Notes: generated from the sequence alone by a model not told the origin. DNA of 64,000 nucleotides from Cupriavidus sp. P-10 (GCF_003402535.2 NZ_AP025172.1:558001-622000), one strand, 5' to 3'. Positions 26,854-36,749 are shown, numbered from the stretch's first letter. A program made the numbers and translations.

Positions 26854-26871
26854 GATATGATCCAGATATGA
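26854..26871. promoter_or_regulatory. Possible LysR site between csiD and the LysR gene
   Basis: GATATGA occurs twice, at 26854-26860 and 26865-26871, within the 102-base divergent spacer. LysR regulators usually bind in such spacers; the exact site is a guess. Confidence 0.3.
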
Positions 26872-26907
26872 ACCTGTAATCTTTGTTCCGAGATTTGGAT
26901 TAAAACA

Positions 26908-27813
26908 ATGATCGACGTTCGCCAGCTGCAGTGCTTTCTCGCCGTGGCGGAAGAACTTCACTTTGCGAAGGCGGCAGATCGCCTGGGTGTCGCACAGTCG
27001 GGGCTCAGCACCCAGATCCAGCGCCTGGAACAAGATCTGGGGGTTACGCTCTTGAACCGGAACAAAAGGAAGCCGGTGTCGCTGACCGATGCGGGGCACT
27101 TGTTCCATGCCGAGGCTGTCGCTGCGTTGCGGCACATTGAGCGAGCCGACCAGGTCGGACGCCTGGCTGCCAGAGGGTTGGCTGGCGTCATCCGTGTCGG
27201 TTATGTGGCATCTGGCGTAAGCAGCGGCCTGCTGTCCACGATGCTGAGCGAGTTTCGGAAATCACACGAAATGGTGCGGCTCGAAGTCGTGCCAATGGAA
27301 ACGCCGAGGCAGTTCGAAGCACTCAGCGATGGGCAGATTGATGTGGGAATCGTCAGGCCGAGACGGCTCTGCCCGGCCGGCGTGATAACGAAGGTCGTGC
27401 AGACTGAACGTCTGCTGGCGGCAATGACAGAAGGCCATCCCCTCGCAAGGCAAGGGACGGTGTCAGCGCGCGCGCTGGCCGATCAATCGTTCATCGTCCC
27501 GCAGTTTGCAGAAGAGGAAGGATTCGGGTCTGCGTTATCCGCCCTGGGCAAAGCCGGAGGGTTCACGCCCCATCTGGAATATCGTGTCCAGGATTTCATC
27601 TCTGCAATTTGCCTGGCTTCCGCGGGATACGGAGTGGCCATCGTGCCGGAGTCAATGCAGAACTTCTCCCAGCCAGGTGCCATCTACAAGCAGATCGCCG
27701 ACTTTAAGCTCTCCGTGAACCTGGCGCTGGCTTACAGACGCCGAGAAGTATCGCCAGCGGTACGAGCATTCGTGAAACTCGGCACTGAGATTTTCAGTGG
27801 CCGTGCATCCTAG
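26908..27813 (+). CDS. LysR-family transcriptional regulator
   Basis: A 301-residue LysR regulator. The N-terminal winged helix reads MIDVRQLQCFLAVAEELHFA, KAADRLGVAQSGLSTQIQRL, the classic start; the effector-binding domain follows from about residue 90 (IRVGYVASGVSSGLLSTML). It is divergent from csiD with about 100 bases between the starts, the usual layout for control of the neighbouring operon. The co-inducer may be glutarate or 2-hydroxyglutarate; that is inference. Confidence 0.9.
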   Translation: MIDVRQLQCFLAVAEELHFAKAADRLGVAQSGLSTQIQRLEQDLGVTLLNRNKRKPVSLTDAGHLFHAEAVAALRHIERADQVGRLAARGLAGVIRVGYVASGVSSGLLSTMLSEFRKSHEMVRLEVVPMETPRQFEALSDGQIDVGIVRPRRLCPAGVITKVVQTERLLAAMTEGHPLARQGTVSARALADQSFIVPQFAEEEGFGSALSALGKAGGFTPHLEYRVQDFISAICLASAGYGVAIVPESMQNFSQPGAIYKQIADFKLSVNLALAYRRREVSPAVRAFVKLGTEIFSGRAS

Positions 27814-27980
27814 GCCTGCCAACTGATGTTGCAGGTAGGCCCCATGGAGGGGCGTCCCGCACTTCCACCTTGAGCCGATCGCAGGATGCGGCATCGTCCC
27901 CGAGATGAGGGATCGTGGGGACGATGGATTGCGTGTCGACTGCAATTTGTCGACGGCGCCGCAGGGCGCAACCGCCAGCG

Positions 27981-29082
27981 TCAGGTGCTCATGCCGAATC
28001 TGGCGCTGCCAGGCGCCTTTTCCGCGACGTAACACCACCGGCCAATGATGAACACGGTAAAGGGCAGAACTGCCGAGAGCGGGAGCCAGCGCAAGGCGAC
28101 CTCAAGACCAAACGCGTCTGCAACCATGCCGATGACAAAGGGGCCTGCGGCGAGGCCTAGAATATTGTTGAACAAGGTCAGTGTGGCAAACACCGAGCCA
28201 TGAATGGCTGGCGGTGTGGCGCCGGCAATGATCGCGCTACAGGTGCCGAACGAGCTGGCGAGGAAGAACACCCCGGGTACGAGGAACGCCAGTTGCAAGT
28301 TGCCATGTGGCAAGCGGAACGCGACCGCAAGCAGCGTGCCAAGCACAAGGCAATAACCAATGGCCATGTTCCACCGCTTAAGCAGCGAATTCCCGCTGCT
28401 TTTCTGTGACCACGGCGCAATAGATGATCACCAGCACAAAGCCGAGGATTGCCATCATACCCATCGACCAGCGCCAGCCAAAGTGCGTCGCAATGAGGCC
28501 GGAAAGCGAAACGCCGAGCACCGACCCAAATGCGGCCGCCGACGTAAGACCGCCGGCAATGGTAGACCGCATATGCTTTGGAAAGATGCTCAGGAGCATA
28601 GCGAATCCGACGCTTCCGTAGGCAGCCTCGCCGACACCAACGAAAAAGCGCGCGACGACCATCTCGTGGTAGTTGCTGGCGATGGCGCACCCGAGTGTGG
28701 CAACACTCCACACTGCAACCATCAGCCCGATGCTTTTAACGCGTCCCCAACGGTCCGCGATGATGGAGAAGGGGAGGGTCAGCACTCCGACTGTCAACGG
28801 CACGATGCTGCTGATCGAGCCGAGCTGTGTGTCAGAAATCTGCCATTGCACTTTTAGGAGCGGGAACAAGGCATTGATTGCCTGCCGCGACATGTAGTCA
28901 GATAGCATCAGGCAAAACATCAAGGCAAACACCACCCACGCGTAAGCTCTGGAACCGCTGCGAGTCGCAGCCGACTCAATCGGCATCGGATTACTCGTAT
29001 ACTTCAATTCTGCCTCCTCGAATGATTCTCGAAACTCATGACTACTCATGCCGCCTGCTTTTGTGTCGTCGGTGTAAAGCAA
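27981..29082 (-). pseudogene. MFS transporter, broken
   Basis: The first part (29082-28378, 234 codons) encodes the N-terminal six transmembrane helices of a major facilitator, with RQAINALFPLLKVQWQISDT, SIIADRWGRVKSIGLMVAVW and FFVGVGEAAYGSVGFAML, and ends at a stop after EKQREFAA. The second part (28367-27981) in another frame gives the last helices (MAIGYCLVLGTLLAVAF onward). Together they are about 360 residues, roughly 60-70 short of a normal MFS protein, so helices around 7-8 are deleted and the frame is lost. It may once have imported the substrate of the csiD locus. Confidence 0.8.
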
Positions 29083-29782
29083 GGATTCCTTAGTCAGGAG
29101 TGAATGTGGTTCCTACTGCCCGGCAGCGTCGTCGGACGCTGTGTCGCCGTGCGCTTTGAAATTCGATGCTTATTCCATGCATCTCGATGGCTTGCGTGGT
29201 GGCGCTGAAGTTAGCTCGTCTTGCCCTCGATCCCAATCGCATGTACACGGAAAGCCGAAGCTTGCTGCGGCTCGGACAGGCACGGATCGAGGTCTTGTGA
29301 GCGCGGTTGCTGCACGTTGGACAAGGCGATCCTCAAAAAGAACCGCTCGCACCGGATCATCCTGCGTGGCGTTACTTCCCGCTTTACCTTGCGCGCCTTT
29401 GACTTGGCTTCTTGTGACAAGTCGCTGACGCAGGAAACACTGGATCATCACGGGGGCCGGGTTCATCGTGAGTTGAGAAGTCGCTTGTGCCTATATCTCT
29501 CAGGGTTTTCCCTCTGTCTGCGCGAATTGGTAAAAGCATGTCGCGATCGGCTAAGCCGGTTGACGTGGTGCGAACCGAGAATACAAAAAAATAGGCAAAC
29601 CGCCCTCACGCGTGTGGACAGTGGTGCAATCGGCCGCCCATGAGAGTGGGCTGCGGTTCATCTTGCAACGACCTACCGGAGCGGATCAGCAAGAAGAGCA
29701 ACGGCTGGAACTCGGTGCGCCCTCGGCCCCGTCTTCGACGAAGCTTTCCAAACACGCAAAGTAGCAATCAAGAGGTACAGAA
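29083..29782. other. 700-base stretch without a supported gene
   Basis: Overlapping ORFs on both strands (for example 29170-29466 minus and 29221-29643 plus) lack motifs, ribosome binding sites and context. I see no RNA gene or repeat. Confidence 0.5.
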
Positions 29783-30781
29783 ATGAAGATGCAGGCCAAC
29801 AACTTATGGTGGCGCGGATACGCCTTGGCGTTGGGTGTTGGTGTCGCCGGCTGGCTGCCCGCGGCTCAGGCGGCCCAACAGGCTTGGCCAACGAAGCCGA
29901 TCCGCCTGGTGGTGGCGGGGCCTGCCGGCGGCAGCGCTGACGCACTGGCGCGGCTGCTGGCGGAAGGCCTGCATAGGCCATGGAGCAAGCCGGTCATTGT
30001 AGAGAACAAGCCTGGTGCCGCTGGTGCGCTGGCGATCAGCGACTTGCAGTCCACTGGCAAGGATGGTCATACCCTCCTGGTCATCCAGGGCGGTGTTGTG
30101 AGCGAGGCCCCGTTGGCCTACAAGGTCCATTACAAGCCGTTTGCCGACCTGAAGCCCCTTGCCCAGATCAGCCGAACGGGGTTGGTGCTGGTCGCCAACA
30201 AGGATCTTCCTGTCTCCAACCTGAAGCAACTTGTGGACTACGGCAAATCGCAAAAGGACGGGCTCGTATTCGCTTCCTACGCTGCCGGATTAAAGGGCCA
30301 CACCTCGGGCATACTGCTCGGACAACTCACCCATATGCCAATGCGGCATGTGGGCTACAAGGGCTCTCCTCCGGCATTGAACGACCTCATGGGTGGCCAC
30401 GTGCCGCTGATGTTCGATGGGGTGACTACCTCGCTGCCGCTGATCAAAGCAGGGAAGATCAAAGCGATTGCGGTGGCCTATCCGACCCGGATTGCAGGAT
30501 TGGCGGATGTGCCTACGTTCAAGGAGCTTGGCTATCCGCAGCTGGCGCAAGCAGGCTGGTTCGCCGTGTGGTCCCGCCCGGATGTTGACCCGGCGGTCCA
30601 GCAAAAAATCCGCGAGGCCACGCTGGCATTCTTCAAGCAACCCGCAGTGCAGAATCGCATCAAGGACATGGGCATGGAGCAGGGCGATCCCGCCACCTCG
30701 GATGAGATGATGGCGGAGCTGAAGCAGGCATACCAGCAACAGGCCGCGCTGCTGAAGTCCATTAACTACCAGCCGGAATAA
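29783..30781 (+). CDS. Bug-family substrate-binding protein
   Basis: A 332-residue periplasmic binding protein with a signal peptide (YALALGVGVAGWLPAAQAA). Family motifs: WPTKPIRLVVAGPAGGSADA, VIVENKPGAAGALAISDLQS, GKDGHTLLVIQGG, and VPTFKELGYPQL near the C-terminus. AGAGGTACAG precedes the start. It stands alone, upstream of the third module (hydrolase and TauD on the opposite strand). It is the most distant of the Bug paralogues here in its loop sequences. Ligand unknown. Confidence 0.9.
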   Translation: MKMQANNLWWRGYALALGVGVAGWLPAAQAAQQAWPTKPIRLVVAGPAGGSADALARLLAEGLHRPWSKPVIVENKPGAAGALAISDLQSTGKDGHTLLVIQGGVVSEAPLAYKVHYKPFADLKPLAQISRTGLVLVANKDLPVSNLKQLVDYGKSQKDGLVFASYAAGLKGHTSGILLGQLTHMPMRHVGYKGSPPALNDLMGGHVPLMFDGVTTSLPLIKAGKIKAIAVAYPTRIAGLADVPTFKELGYPQLAQAGWFAVWSRPDVDPAVQQKIREATLAFFKQPAVQNRIKDMGMEQGDPATSDEMMAELKQAYQQQAALLKSINYQPE

Positions 30782-31262
30782 TAAGAAGATGCGATAAGTC
30801 AATTCGCCACTGGCTTCCGATGCGAGCGTGCGGTGTCGCTGATCAGGCGAGTTCTCATCGGGGAAGGGGAGCAGGGCTTTCGTCCCAACTGACTCTTGGC
30901 GGAAATCAAATCAGTAGCCATGATTTGACGCATGGAGACGGGCGCGATGGTTTGGTTCCTTCCGGGTGATACGGACCGTTGGCGCCGTCGACTATATCTG
31001 CGCTACTACCTGCTGTCATTCCGTATCCGGCATCATGACTGGAAAACGAAGTTCGTGGCGCAGATTGTTCGCCCGTCGCCGGTGGTACAGCAGTTACCTC
31101 GGCTGAAAAAATTGGCTGGATGGTAACTGTGGCACGCTCGTCAGGTGCGCATTGGCAAACTGGCCAATGCGTCTGGCCAGTCGTCCGTGGGGGCACTGTC
31201 GTCTGGAATAGCCGCCGGCCCTGTCCTTCATTCCCGGCCGATGGCACTAGGCCATGGTTCGA
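30782..31262. other. Intergenic, no supported gene
   Basis: About 480 bases between convergent genes. Small ORFs present show no recognisable feature. Confidence 0.5.
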
Positions 31263-31832
31263 TCACGAGAGCTCGCGAATGAACGCTTCCGCCTGCGGCC
31301 ACTCGCCATAGCCGGAAGCCGGATTCAGATGCCCGACTTCCCCGAGTTCGACGAAGCGGCTTCCCCACGCCTGCGCCAGGTCACGGGCGCGATCGAGACG
31401 CGTCAGGGGATCGTTGCTGCTTGCCGCAACGATGCTCGGAAACGGCAAGGTGGCGCGAGGAATCGGCAGCCAGCCGTTGTCGTGCAGCGTGTCGGTCGTC
31501 GGGGAGCCTGCCGGCATGGGCGTCTCGAGGTCCGCGGGTGCTGCAAGCAGTGCGCCGAGGATCTCGCGTTTGGCGCCTCGGGCCGCCCAATGGGCGATCA
31601 TCATCGCGCCTGCGCTGTGCGCCACGATGATGACCGGCCCCTCGATGGTAGCCAGGGCCCGCTCGATCGCATCGACCCGGGCAGCGCAGCTCAGCTTGCC
31701 TTGCTCAAGCGGGGGGACGGAGACCACGCGAGGCAGCTTCGCCGCCAGGAGGGTCTGCCAGTTTTCCGGCACATGGTCACGCAGGCCGGGGACGATCAGA
31801 ACGGTTGGTGTCGTAGGGTTCATGTCGAGCAT
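31263..31832 (-). CDS. RBBP9/YdeN-like serine hydrolase
   Basis: A 189-residue alpha/beta hydrolase paralogous to that at 3130. It has VLIVPGLRDHVPENWQTLLA, the nucleophile elbow IIVAHSAGAMM, the acid in SSNDPLTRL and the His in GEVGHLNPASGYGEW. ATG 31832 directly follows the stop of the TauD gene with no spacer; M4 is another possible start. Pairing with a TauD gene rather than with BKACE here shows that this hydrolase is a movable part of these catabolic modules. Confidence 0.85.
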   Translation of the reverse strand: MLDMNPTTPTVLIVPGLRDHVPENWQTLLAAKLPRVVSVPPLEQGKLSCAARVDAIERALATIEGPVIIVAHSAGAMMIAHWAARGAKREILGALLAAPADLETPMPAGSPTTDTLHDNGWLPIPRATLPFPSIVAASSNDPLTRLDRARDLAQAWGSRFVELGEVGHLNPASGYGEWPQAEAFIRELS

Positions 31833-32744
31833 TCAATATGGCGCGTCACCCATGATGGCGGTGCGCTCCATCTTTCGGTGGCACGGGGGGTAATCCATTA
31901 CTGCGTAGTGCTGGGTCGAACGGTTGTCCCAGAACGCAACGCTGTTTCTCTTCCAACGGAAACGCACCTGGTATTCGGGGATGTTGGCCTGGCTGACCAG
32001 ATAGTTAAGCAAATTGCTGGCGCCCGGCGCCTTGTCCAATCCGAAGCGTACGTTGGCCGGCACGTTGTAATTGGTGAAGTGCGTCGTAAAGCTTCCGTTG
32101 ACGAACAGCACTTTCTCTCCGGTTTCCGGATGGGTGCGCACCACTGGATGCTCGGCGTCGGGGTATTGAGCCTTGAGGGCAAGACGCTTTTCGATCGGCA
32201 TCGCTGCGCCGAAGCTCGCCTCGATGCTGTGGCGCGCGCGCAGTGTGGCGATTTTCGTCTTGATCTCCTCGGGCAATTGGTTATAAGCGTCGACCATGTT
32301 GACCCACATTGTGTCGCCGCCCACAGGCGGGCATTCAATGCAGCGCAGAACGCAGGCTTGCGGAGGCTTCTCGCGCCAGGTGGCATCGGTATGCCAGGAA
32401 TTCTCGTTGCGATCTGGAGGGCTGTCCGGGGTCTTATAGATCTGCACCAGTCCCGGGTGATCGGGATGGCTGCCCACCACTGGATGGTCCTCCAGCTTGC
32501 CGAAGCGGCTCGCAAATGCCACGTGTTGCGCGCGCGTGATGTCCTGGTCGCGGAAGAACAGCACACGATGCTTGAGCAGCAGTGACCGGATCTCCGCCAT
32601 CTGCTGGTCGTCCTCGGCAGCCGTTCCCAGGTTGACGTTGCTGAGCTCTGCGCCGATCGTGCAAGTCAGAGCCTCGACCCGGATCGAGCTGCTCAGAGAG
32701 GTGGCGCGGACCACTGCGGGCGCCGCCATTGGGGTGTGATTCAT
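31833..32744 (-). CDS. TauD/TfdA-family 2-oxoglutarate dioxygenase
   Basis: A 303-residue dioxygenase. Facial triad: ENSWHTDATW (His-x-Asp) and the distal His in NRSTQHYAVMDYP; 2-oxoglutarate Arg near RKMERTAIMG. Also PPVGGDTMWVNMVDAYNQLP and VVRTHPETGEKVLFVN, typical of the family. ATG 32744 with GGAGACA upstream was chosen over a longer frame. It forms a two-gene operon with the hydrolase and is divergent from an AraC gene. The substrate is unknown. Confidence 0.88.
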   Translation of the reverse strand: MNHTPMAAPAVVRATSLSSSIRVEALTCTIGAELSNVNLGTAAEDDQQMAEIRSLLLKHRVLFFRDQDITRAQHVAFASRFGKLEDHPVVGSHPDHPGLVQIYKTPDSPPDRNENSWHTDATWREKPPQACVLRCIECPPVGGDTMWVNMVDAYNQLPEEIKTKIATLRARHSIEASFGAAMPIEKRLALKAQYPDAEHPVVRTHPETGEKVLFVNGSFTTHFTNYNVPANVRFGLDKAPGASNLLNYLVSQANIPEYQVRFRWKRNSVAFWDNRSTQHYAVMDYPPCHRKMERTAIMGDAPY

Positions 32745-32872
32745 GATGGTTGTCTCCAGTGATAGATTAGGCCGATCGACCCTTGTGAGTTTGGATGTTT
32801 CTGGCTTCTCCCGCTTGAAAGTGCGTGACAAGCATTTATCATTTCATGTCACAGCTATATTTAGGTTCCTCA

Positions 32873-33886
32873 ATGTCGTCACTTGTCCGTGCTGCAGCCC
32901 TCACCAACTACAGCGAGGTCGCTCGTGCTGCTGGACTGGATCCGGCACGGATGCTCCTTGATGCAGGGTTAAGTCCGAACGTACTGCGCGAGCCGGACCT
33001 CAAGATACCTGTGGAGCGTGTCGGACGATTGCTTCAGGCGTCCGCAACCATGTCGGGCAACGAGAGTTTTGGGCTATGCATGGCCGAGTCACGCCTGCTG
33101 TCCAATCTTGGGCCGGTAGGATTGCTGATCCGCGACCAGGCGACGCTAGGCGACTCACTTCGAATGCTGATGCGCTATCAAGCATTGCTGAACGGCGCGC
33201 TGTTGCTGGCAATCGAGGAGTGCGGCGATCTGGCGATTATTCGGGAAGTGGTAATGGCTGGCAATGCGCATGAGCCCACACGTCAACGGGTGGAACTGGC
33301 GCTAGGCGTCATGGTGCGGTTGATACGCCAGCTCCACAGACCCGACTGGGAGCCGGGGCGTGTATGCTTTGAGCATACGGCGCCACGCGACCTGAGTGTG
33401 CACAAACGGTTTTTCGGCTCGTGCGTCGAGTTCAACTATGACTTCAACTGCATTATCTGCGCGAAGGCCGATCTCGAAGCTCGCAACCCGTTTGCCGATC
33501 CATCCATGGCGCGCTACGCGCAGCAGTTGATAGACGCCTCTGCCACGTCGCAGCAGGTGACAATGGTTGAGGATGTGCGGCGCATTGTTCTGCTGCTTTT
33601 GCCCAGCGGGCGTTGCAGCATCGAGCAAGCGGCCGACCACCTAGGCATGGTGTGCCGCACGGTTCAGCGCCGGTTGGCAGAGGAGGGGCAGAGCTTCTCG
33701 TCAATCGTCAACGACATCCGCACGGAACTCTCCGCGCGTCATGTCATCGAGACAGATCGTCCGTTGACCGAGGTGGCGACGTTGCTCGGTTTTTCTGCGC
33801 CGAGTGGATTCTCGCGCTGGTATCACGCGCAATTTGGTTGTAGTCCCAAGAACAGTCGGGCCGCGCGCGGCACAGTGCGTCGATAG
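32873..33886 (+). CDS. AraC-family transcriptional regulator
   Basis: A 337-residue regulator of the same type as that at 8708. The N-terminal domain starts MSSLVRAAALTNYSEVARAA, with LGPVGLLIRDQATLGDSL; the C-terminal HTH region has GRCSIEQAADHLGMVCRTVQ and PLTEVATLLGFSAPSGFSRW. In-frame starts also exist at 32846 (ATG) and 32825 (GTG); 32873 fits the family length. It is divergent from the TauD-hydrolase operon. In the spacer, GTGACA (32825-32830) and TGTCAC (32847-32852) face each other and may be its operator. Confidence 0.88.
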   Translation: MSSLVRAAALTNYSEVARAAGLDPARMLLDAGLSPNVLREPDLKIPVERVGRLLQASATMSGNESFGLCMAESRLLSNLGPVGLLIRDQATLGDSLRMLMRYQALLNGALLLAIEECGDLAIIREVVMAGNAHEPTRQRVELALGVMVRLIRQLHRPDWEPGRVCFEHTAPRDLSVHKRFFGSCVEFNYDFNCIICAKADLEARNPFADPSMARYAQQLIDASATSQQVTMVEDVRRIVLLLLPSGRCSIEQAADHLGMVCRTVQRRLAEEGQSFSSIVNDIRTELSARHVIETDRPLTEVATLLGFSAPSGFSRWYHAQFGCSPKNSRAARGTVRR

Positions 33887-33934
33887 ACGGCACTGGCCCG
33901 GGCGAGCAGAGCATGAGCTAGGTTGCATACAGAC

Positions 33935-34330
33935 GCATGTTTGTTCCGATCGCGGAAGTGCTTCGTTTCGCTAGCCGGAGCGGTGTGTTGGTCTAACCGA
34001 TGGTTGATTGAGATCTGGCGCGCGATTCCTTTCATCGTGCCGCCCTGGGCGCGTAGCGCCATCACCGGCTCGTACAGCGCCAGCCGCGTGGCATATCGCT
34101 GATCGCTCAGACGCTGCCATCACCGGAGTGAGTTGTGGCTCTGCGTGAGCCGATCGAAGTGTTCGAGGCAGGGAAGGAACTTCGGTGGCCGCGTGGATGC
34201 GTGCGCACCCATCGATCGAGATTGTTGCCAGGGACCGGGCCGGGGCCTACTCCGAGGCGGTCGAAATCGCGCTGCCGGCTGCCAAGCAAGTTTCGGGTCG
34301 ATGGCCCAGTGCCAGAAGCCGTTGCCAGAC
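33935..34330. mobile_element. ISL3 transposase remnants
   Basis: Two decayed pieces in opposite orientation. On the minus strand (about 34110-33935): RYATRLALYEPVMALRAQGG, then TMKGIARQI, like the C-terminal helix-turn-helix of ISL3 transposases. On the plus strand (about 34180-34330): AAWMRAHPSIEIVARDRAGA followed by YSEAVEIALP, like the catalytic-core segment. Neither has an intact frame. The remaining sequence to 34808 holds nothing I can identify. Confidence 0.6.
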
Positions 34331-34808
34331 GGGAGCGCCCAGGTCGTATAGCGTCGGCGTGAAACTCTGGGTGCCTTCCGGAGCGCCCTGTCCATTGCAG
34401 CGCGGGCGAACGGTTCTTGGCCGGTGCCGCCCCGTCATCGAACTCATGCACCAGTTGAAACGCATCCTTGAATTCAGGCGTCCAAGCTCCGGAATTCGTC
34501 TATAGTGGGACTGCCGCCGTGACGACAGAAAGTCGCCGGGCTGTCCGCGGGGGGCCGTGAGTTGCGCATATCACACGGTCGCCACATGAGGGATGCCGGA
34601 TAGGGCTCAGACCCAAACTCCGGAACGGCGCCCCTCCACGGCGGCATTTCTTACGCCGCTTCTCCCATTAGCCCCTGTTGACATCCCCGGTTCACCAGAC
34701 CGGGTTCGGGCATTGGCGTTCAAGTGGGTCGGATCCACTACCGCTGCTGGCAGACAGGCTGTACGACGAGAGCACCGGGGCGGTCAACAGCTAGGGCCCG
34801 CCCGAGCA

Positions 34809-36320
34809 TCACACCGACCGCGAAGACGTAAGCATCCTGACGTACGCCGGCAAGTCTAGGCACTGGTAGCCGGCGGCCGTCAGCACCCGAGCCTCTTCGT
34901 CAGAAAAGACTGGCGAGAACAGCGCCTTGGTCAACGTCCACCCTTTCACCCGGCGCCCTTCCTTTGTCGACATGAATCGCTCGATGTGTCGCTCAAATTC
35001 GGAAAGCGAGGAGCGGATGTGCTTGCTTGCACTACGCTTACACGAGCCGAAGCGGATACGCCGCGCATCCTCGTCGAGTGCAACGATGTCGATCTCGATC
35101 GCATTCTGTTCGTCTCGCGGCCGATTCCAGTAGCCTAGCTCGATGGAGGTCAGCGAGAAATCGCCCACGCCCTTTCGCGAACACTCTACGTGCAACTGAC
35201 GAATCAGTTTCTCGAACGCGTATCCCTCGTGCCCGTGCAGACGAGGGAGCGTCAGATCGATCGCTTTCGATAGCGGGCGCATACGGGAAGCGTCCCGCGC
35301 CGGTTTCACGACCGACAGCCACGCCTGCAAAAAGTTGTCGGTGATGTAATAGCGGGAATTGCGGCTCTTGCTCTCCGAGAACACCGGGTGGCGCTTGTCG
35401 ACCATATGGTAATTCTCGACCAAGCGTTTGACTGTCACCTTCAACGACGCTTCGTCTTCATCCCGCAGCAGTGTGCTGACCAGTTGCCCGTGGCTCGAGC
35501 CTGGATGTTCCGCGAGGAAATTTAGGACTGAGAGCAGTCTGCCCTTCACCTCACGAAGGAAGGATGTGTCTGCCTCTTCGGCCAGAGGGCTGCCTTCGCG
35601 AAGGAACATCCGCTCGAGCAAGGCTTCCTGAAACCGGGCGCCCACCTGAAACAGGCCTTGGTCATACGCGTCCCGGTAGAACTTGGGAACGCCCTCGAAG
35701 AAGCCCCAGAGCGTGAGCCAATGGTGCGGGTCGCGGATATCGTGTGCGCGGTACACCTCGATCAAGTCCTCGAAATCCCAGTGCTGCAGATCGATCGTCG
35801 CAGTGAGCCGCCCAAAGAGCGGCGCACCCTTGTCGTCGAGGAGCGCGCTCATTTCCGACTGCAGAGAGCCAAGGACAAATAGCCCGCCCCCTTGCGTATC
35901 GCGCAGCCGGTCCACTTGCTCCTGCAGGAAGGAGTTGAAGGCGTAGAGCCTCGCCTGCGTGAAATACTGGAATTCGTCCAACACGACGATTAGGCCGCGA
36001 CGGCATAGCTGGCCGATCACGCCGGCCATCGAGGCGAAATCAGTGACTTGCGGGGCTAGTGCATTGGCGATCTCGGATTCGCAGTCTTCCAGCGCCCGGC
36101 GGAACCCAGTCGCCACATCTCGCTCGTCCGAGTCTGGTATCTGCATGTAAACCATCCGGGCGAGTAGCGACGGTTCGCTCTTGGATAGCTCACGCAGCAG
36201 GGTCGTCTTGCCAATGCGTCGTCGGCCTTGGATACGGCAGAAGAACCAGTTTGGGCCATGGACAATCCGGTCCAGCGTCTCCAGCGTGCCCATCCGTCCG
36301 TAGAATTCCCAAGTGGTCAT
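34809..36320 (-). CDS. AAA ATPase with C-terminal nuclease-like domain (archaeal-ATPase type)
   Basis: A 503-residue ATPase. Walker A IQGRRRIGKTTLL near residue 30 (GxxxxGKT), Walker B LIVVLDEFQYF near residue 105, a helical and winged-helix middle region, and a C-terminal segment EIDIVALDEDARRIRFGSCK. The last resembles the restriction-endonuclease-like DUF234/DUF4143-type ends of this family (E/D...D...K). ATG 36320 (MTTWEFYGRMGTL) starts the conserved region; the longer frame upstream runs through the operator area. Members are common on islands; function is unknown. A repeated GTATCT motif lies upstream. Confidence 0.75.
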   Translation of the reverse strand: MTTWEFYGRMGTLETLDRIVHGPNWFFCRIQGRRRIGKTTLLRELSKSEPSLLARMVYMQIPDSDERDVATGFRRALEDCESEIANALAPQVTDFASMAGVIGQLCRRGLIVVLDEFQYFTQARLYAFNSFLQEQVDRLRDTQGGGLFVLGSLQSEMSALLDDKGAPLFGRLTATIDLQHWDFEDLIEVYRAHDIRDPHHWLTLWGFFEGVPKFYRDAYDQGLFQVGARFQEALLERMFLREGSPLAEEADTSFLREVKGRLLSVLNFLAEHPGSSHGQLVSTLLRDEDEASLKVTVKRLVENYHMVDKRHPVFSESKSRNSRYYITDNFLQAWLSVVKPARDASRMRPLSKAIDLTLPRLHGHEGYAFEKLIRQLHVECSRKGVGDFSLTSIELGYWNRPRDEQNAIEIDIVALDEDARRIRFGSCKRSASKHIRSSLSEFERHIERFMSTKEGRRVKGWTLTKALFSPVFSDEEARVLTAAGYQCLDLPAYVRMLTSSRSV

Positions 36321-36321
36321 A

Positions 36322-36512
36322 GTATCTGGTTTAGTTACACGGGTGTATCTTAAAGCGTTATTGGCCGCAAAGCTAGGTGAAAGAACGCTTTTGGCCGAGG
36401 AAACCCAGCTCCCTCCATCAAGCCGGTGAGCTCCGAGGACGCGTATATTACGATTTTGCCTATAAGATACAACAATGTATCTTATAAACATATGGCTAAT
36501 AAGTATCTTATA
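36322..36512. promoter_or_regulatory. GTATCTTA repeat array upstream of the ATPase
   Basis: GTATCT occurs at 36322, 36345, 36477 and 36503, with its complement AGATAC at 36465. TATAAGATAC (36461-36470) and GTATCTTATA (36477-36486) form a perfect inverted pair around six bases, and GTATCTTATA repeats at 36503-36512. All lie just upstream of the minus-strand ATPase start, so they are probable operator or promoter elements. Bases 36513-36749 hold nothing else I can identify. Confidence 0.55.
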
Positions 36513-36749
36513 CATCCGCTGCCGGTGTGCAAAATGCGGCGGTTTCCAGTGAGAGCGCCCCCCGGGCCACTTCAGCTGGTACCAATCGGAGTGGAAGCAA
36601 TGCGGGGGCGATCTGGTCGCGATAGAAGGCACATCACTTCGAGATGGCTAGGCAACATCGAATCCGCGTATGGCGAACTAGGCACAGGCACCATGCCGTT
36701 GTAAGATCACGGCACTAATAACCCAAGCCGCTTAGGTTTGGTACAATCA

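Noticed and set aside
31254..32585. 443-codon plus-strand ORF
   Set aside because: Shadow of the hydrolase and TauD genes on the minus strand.
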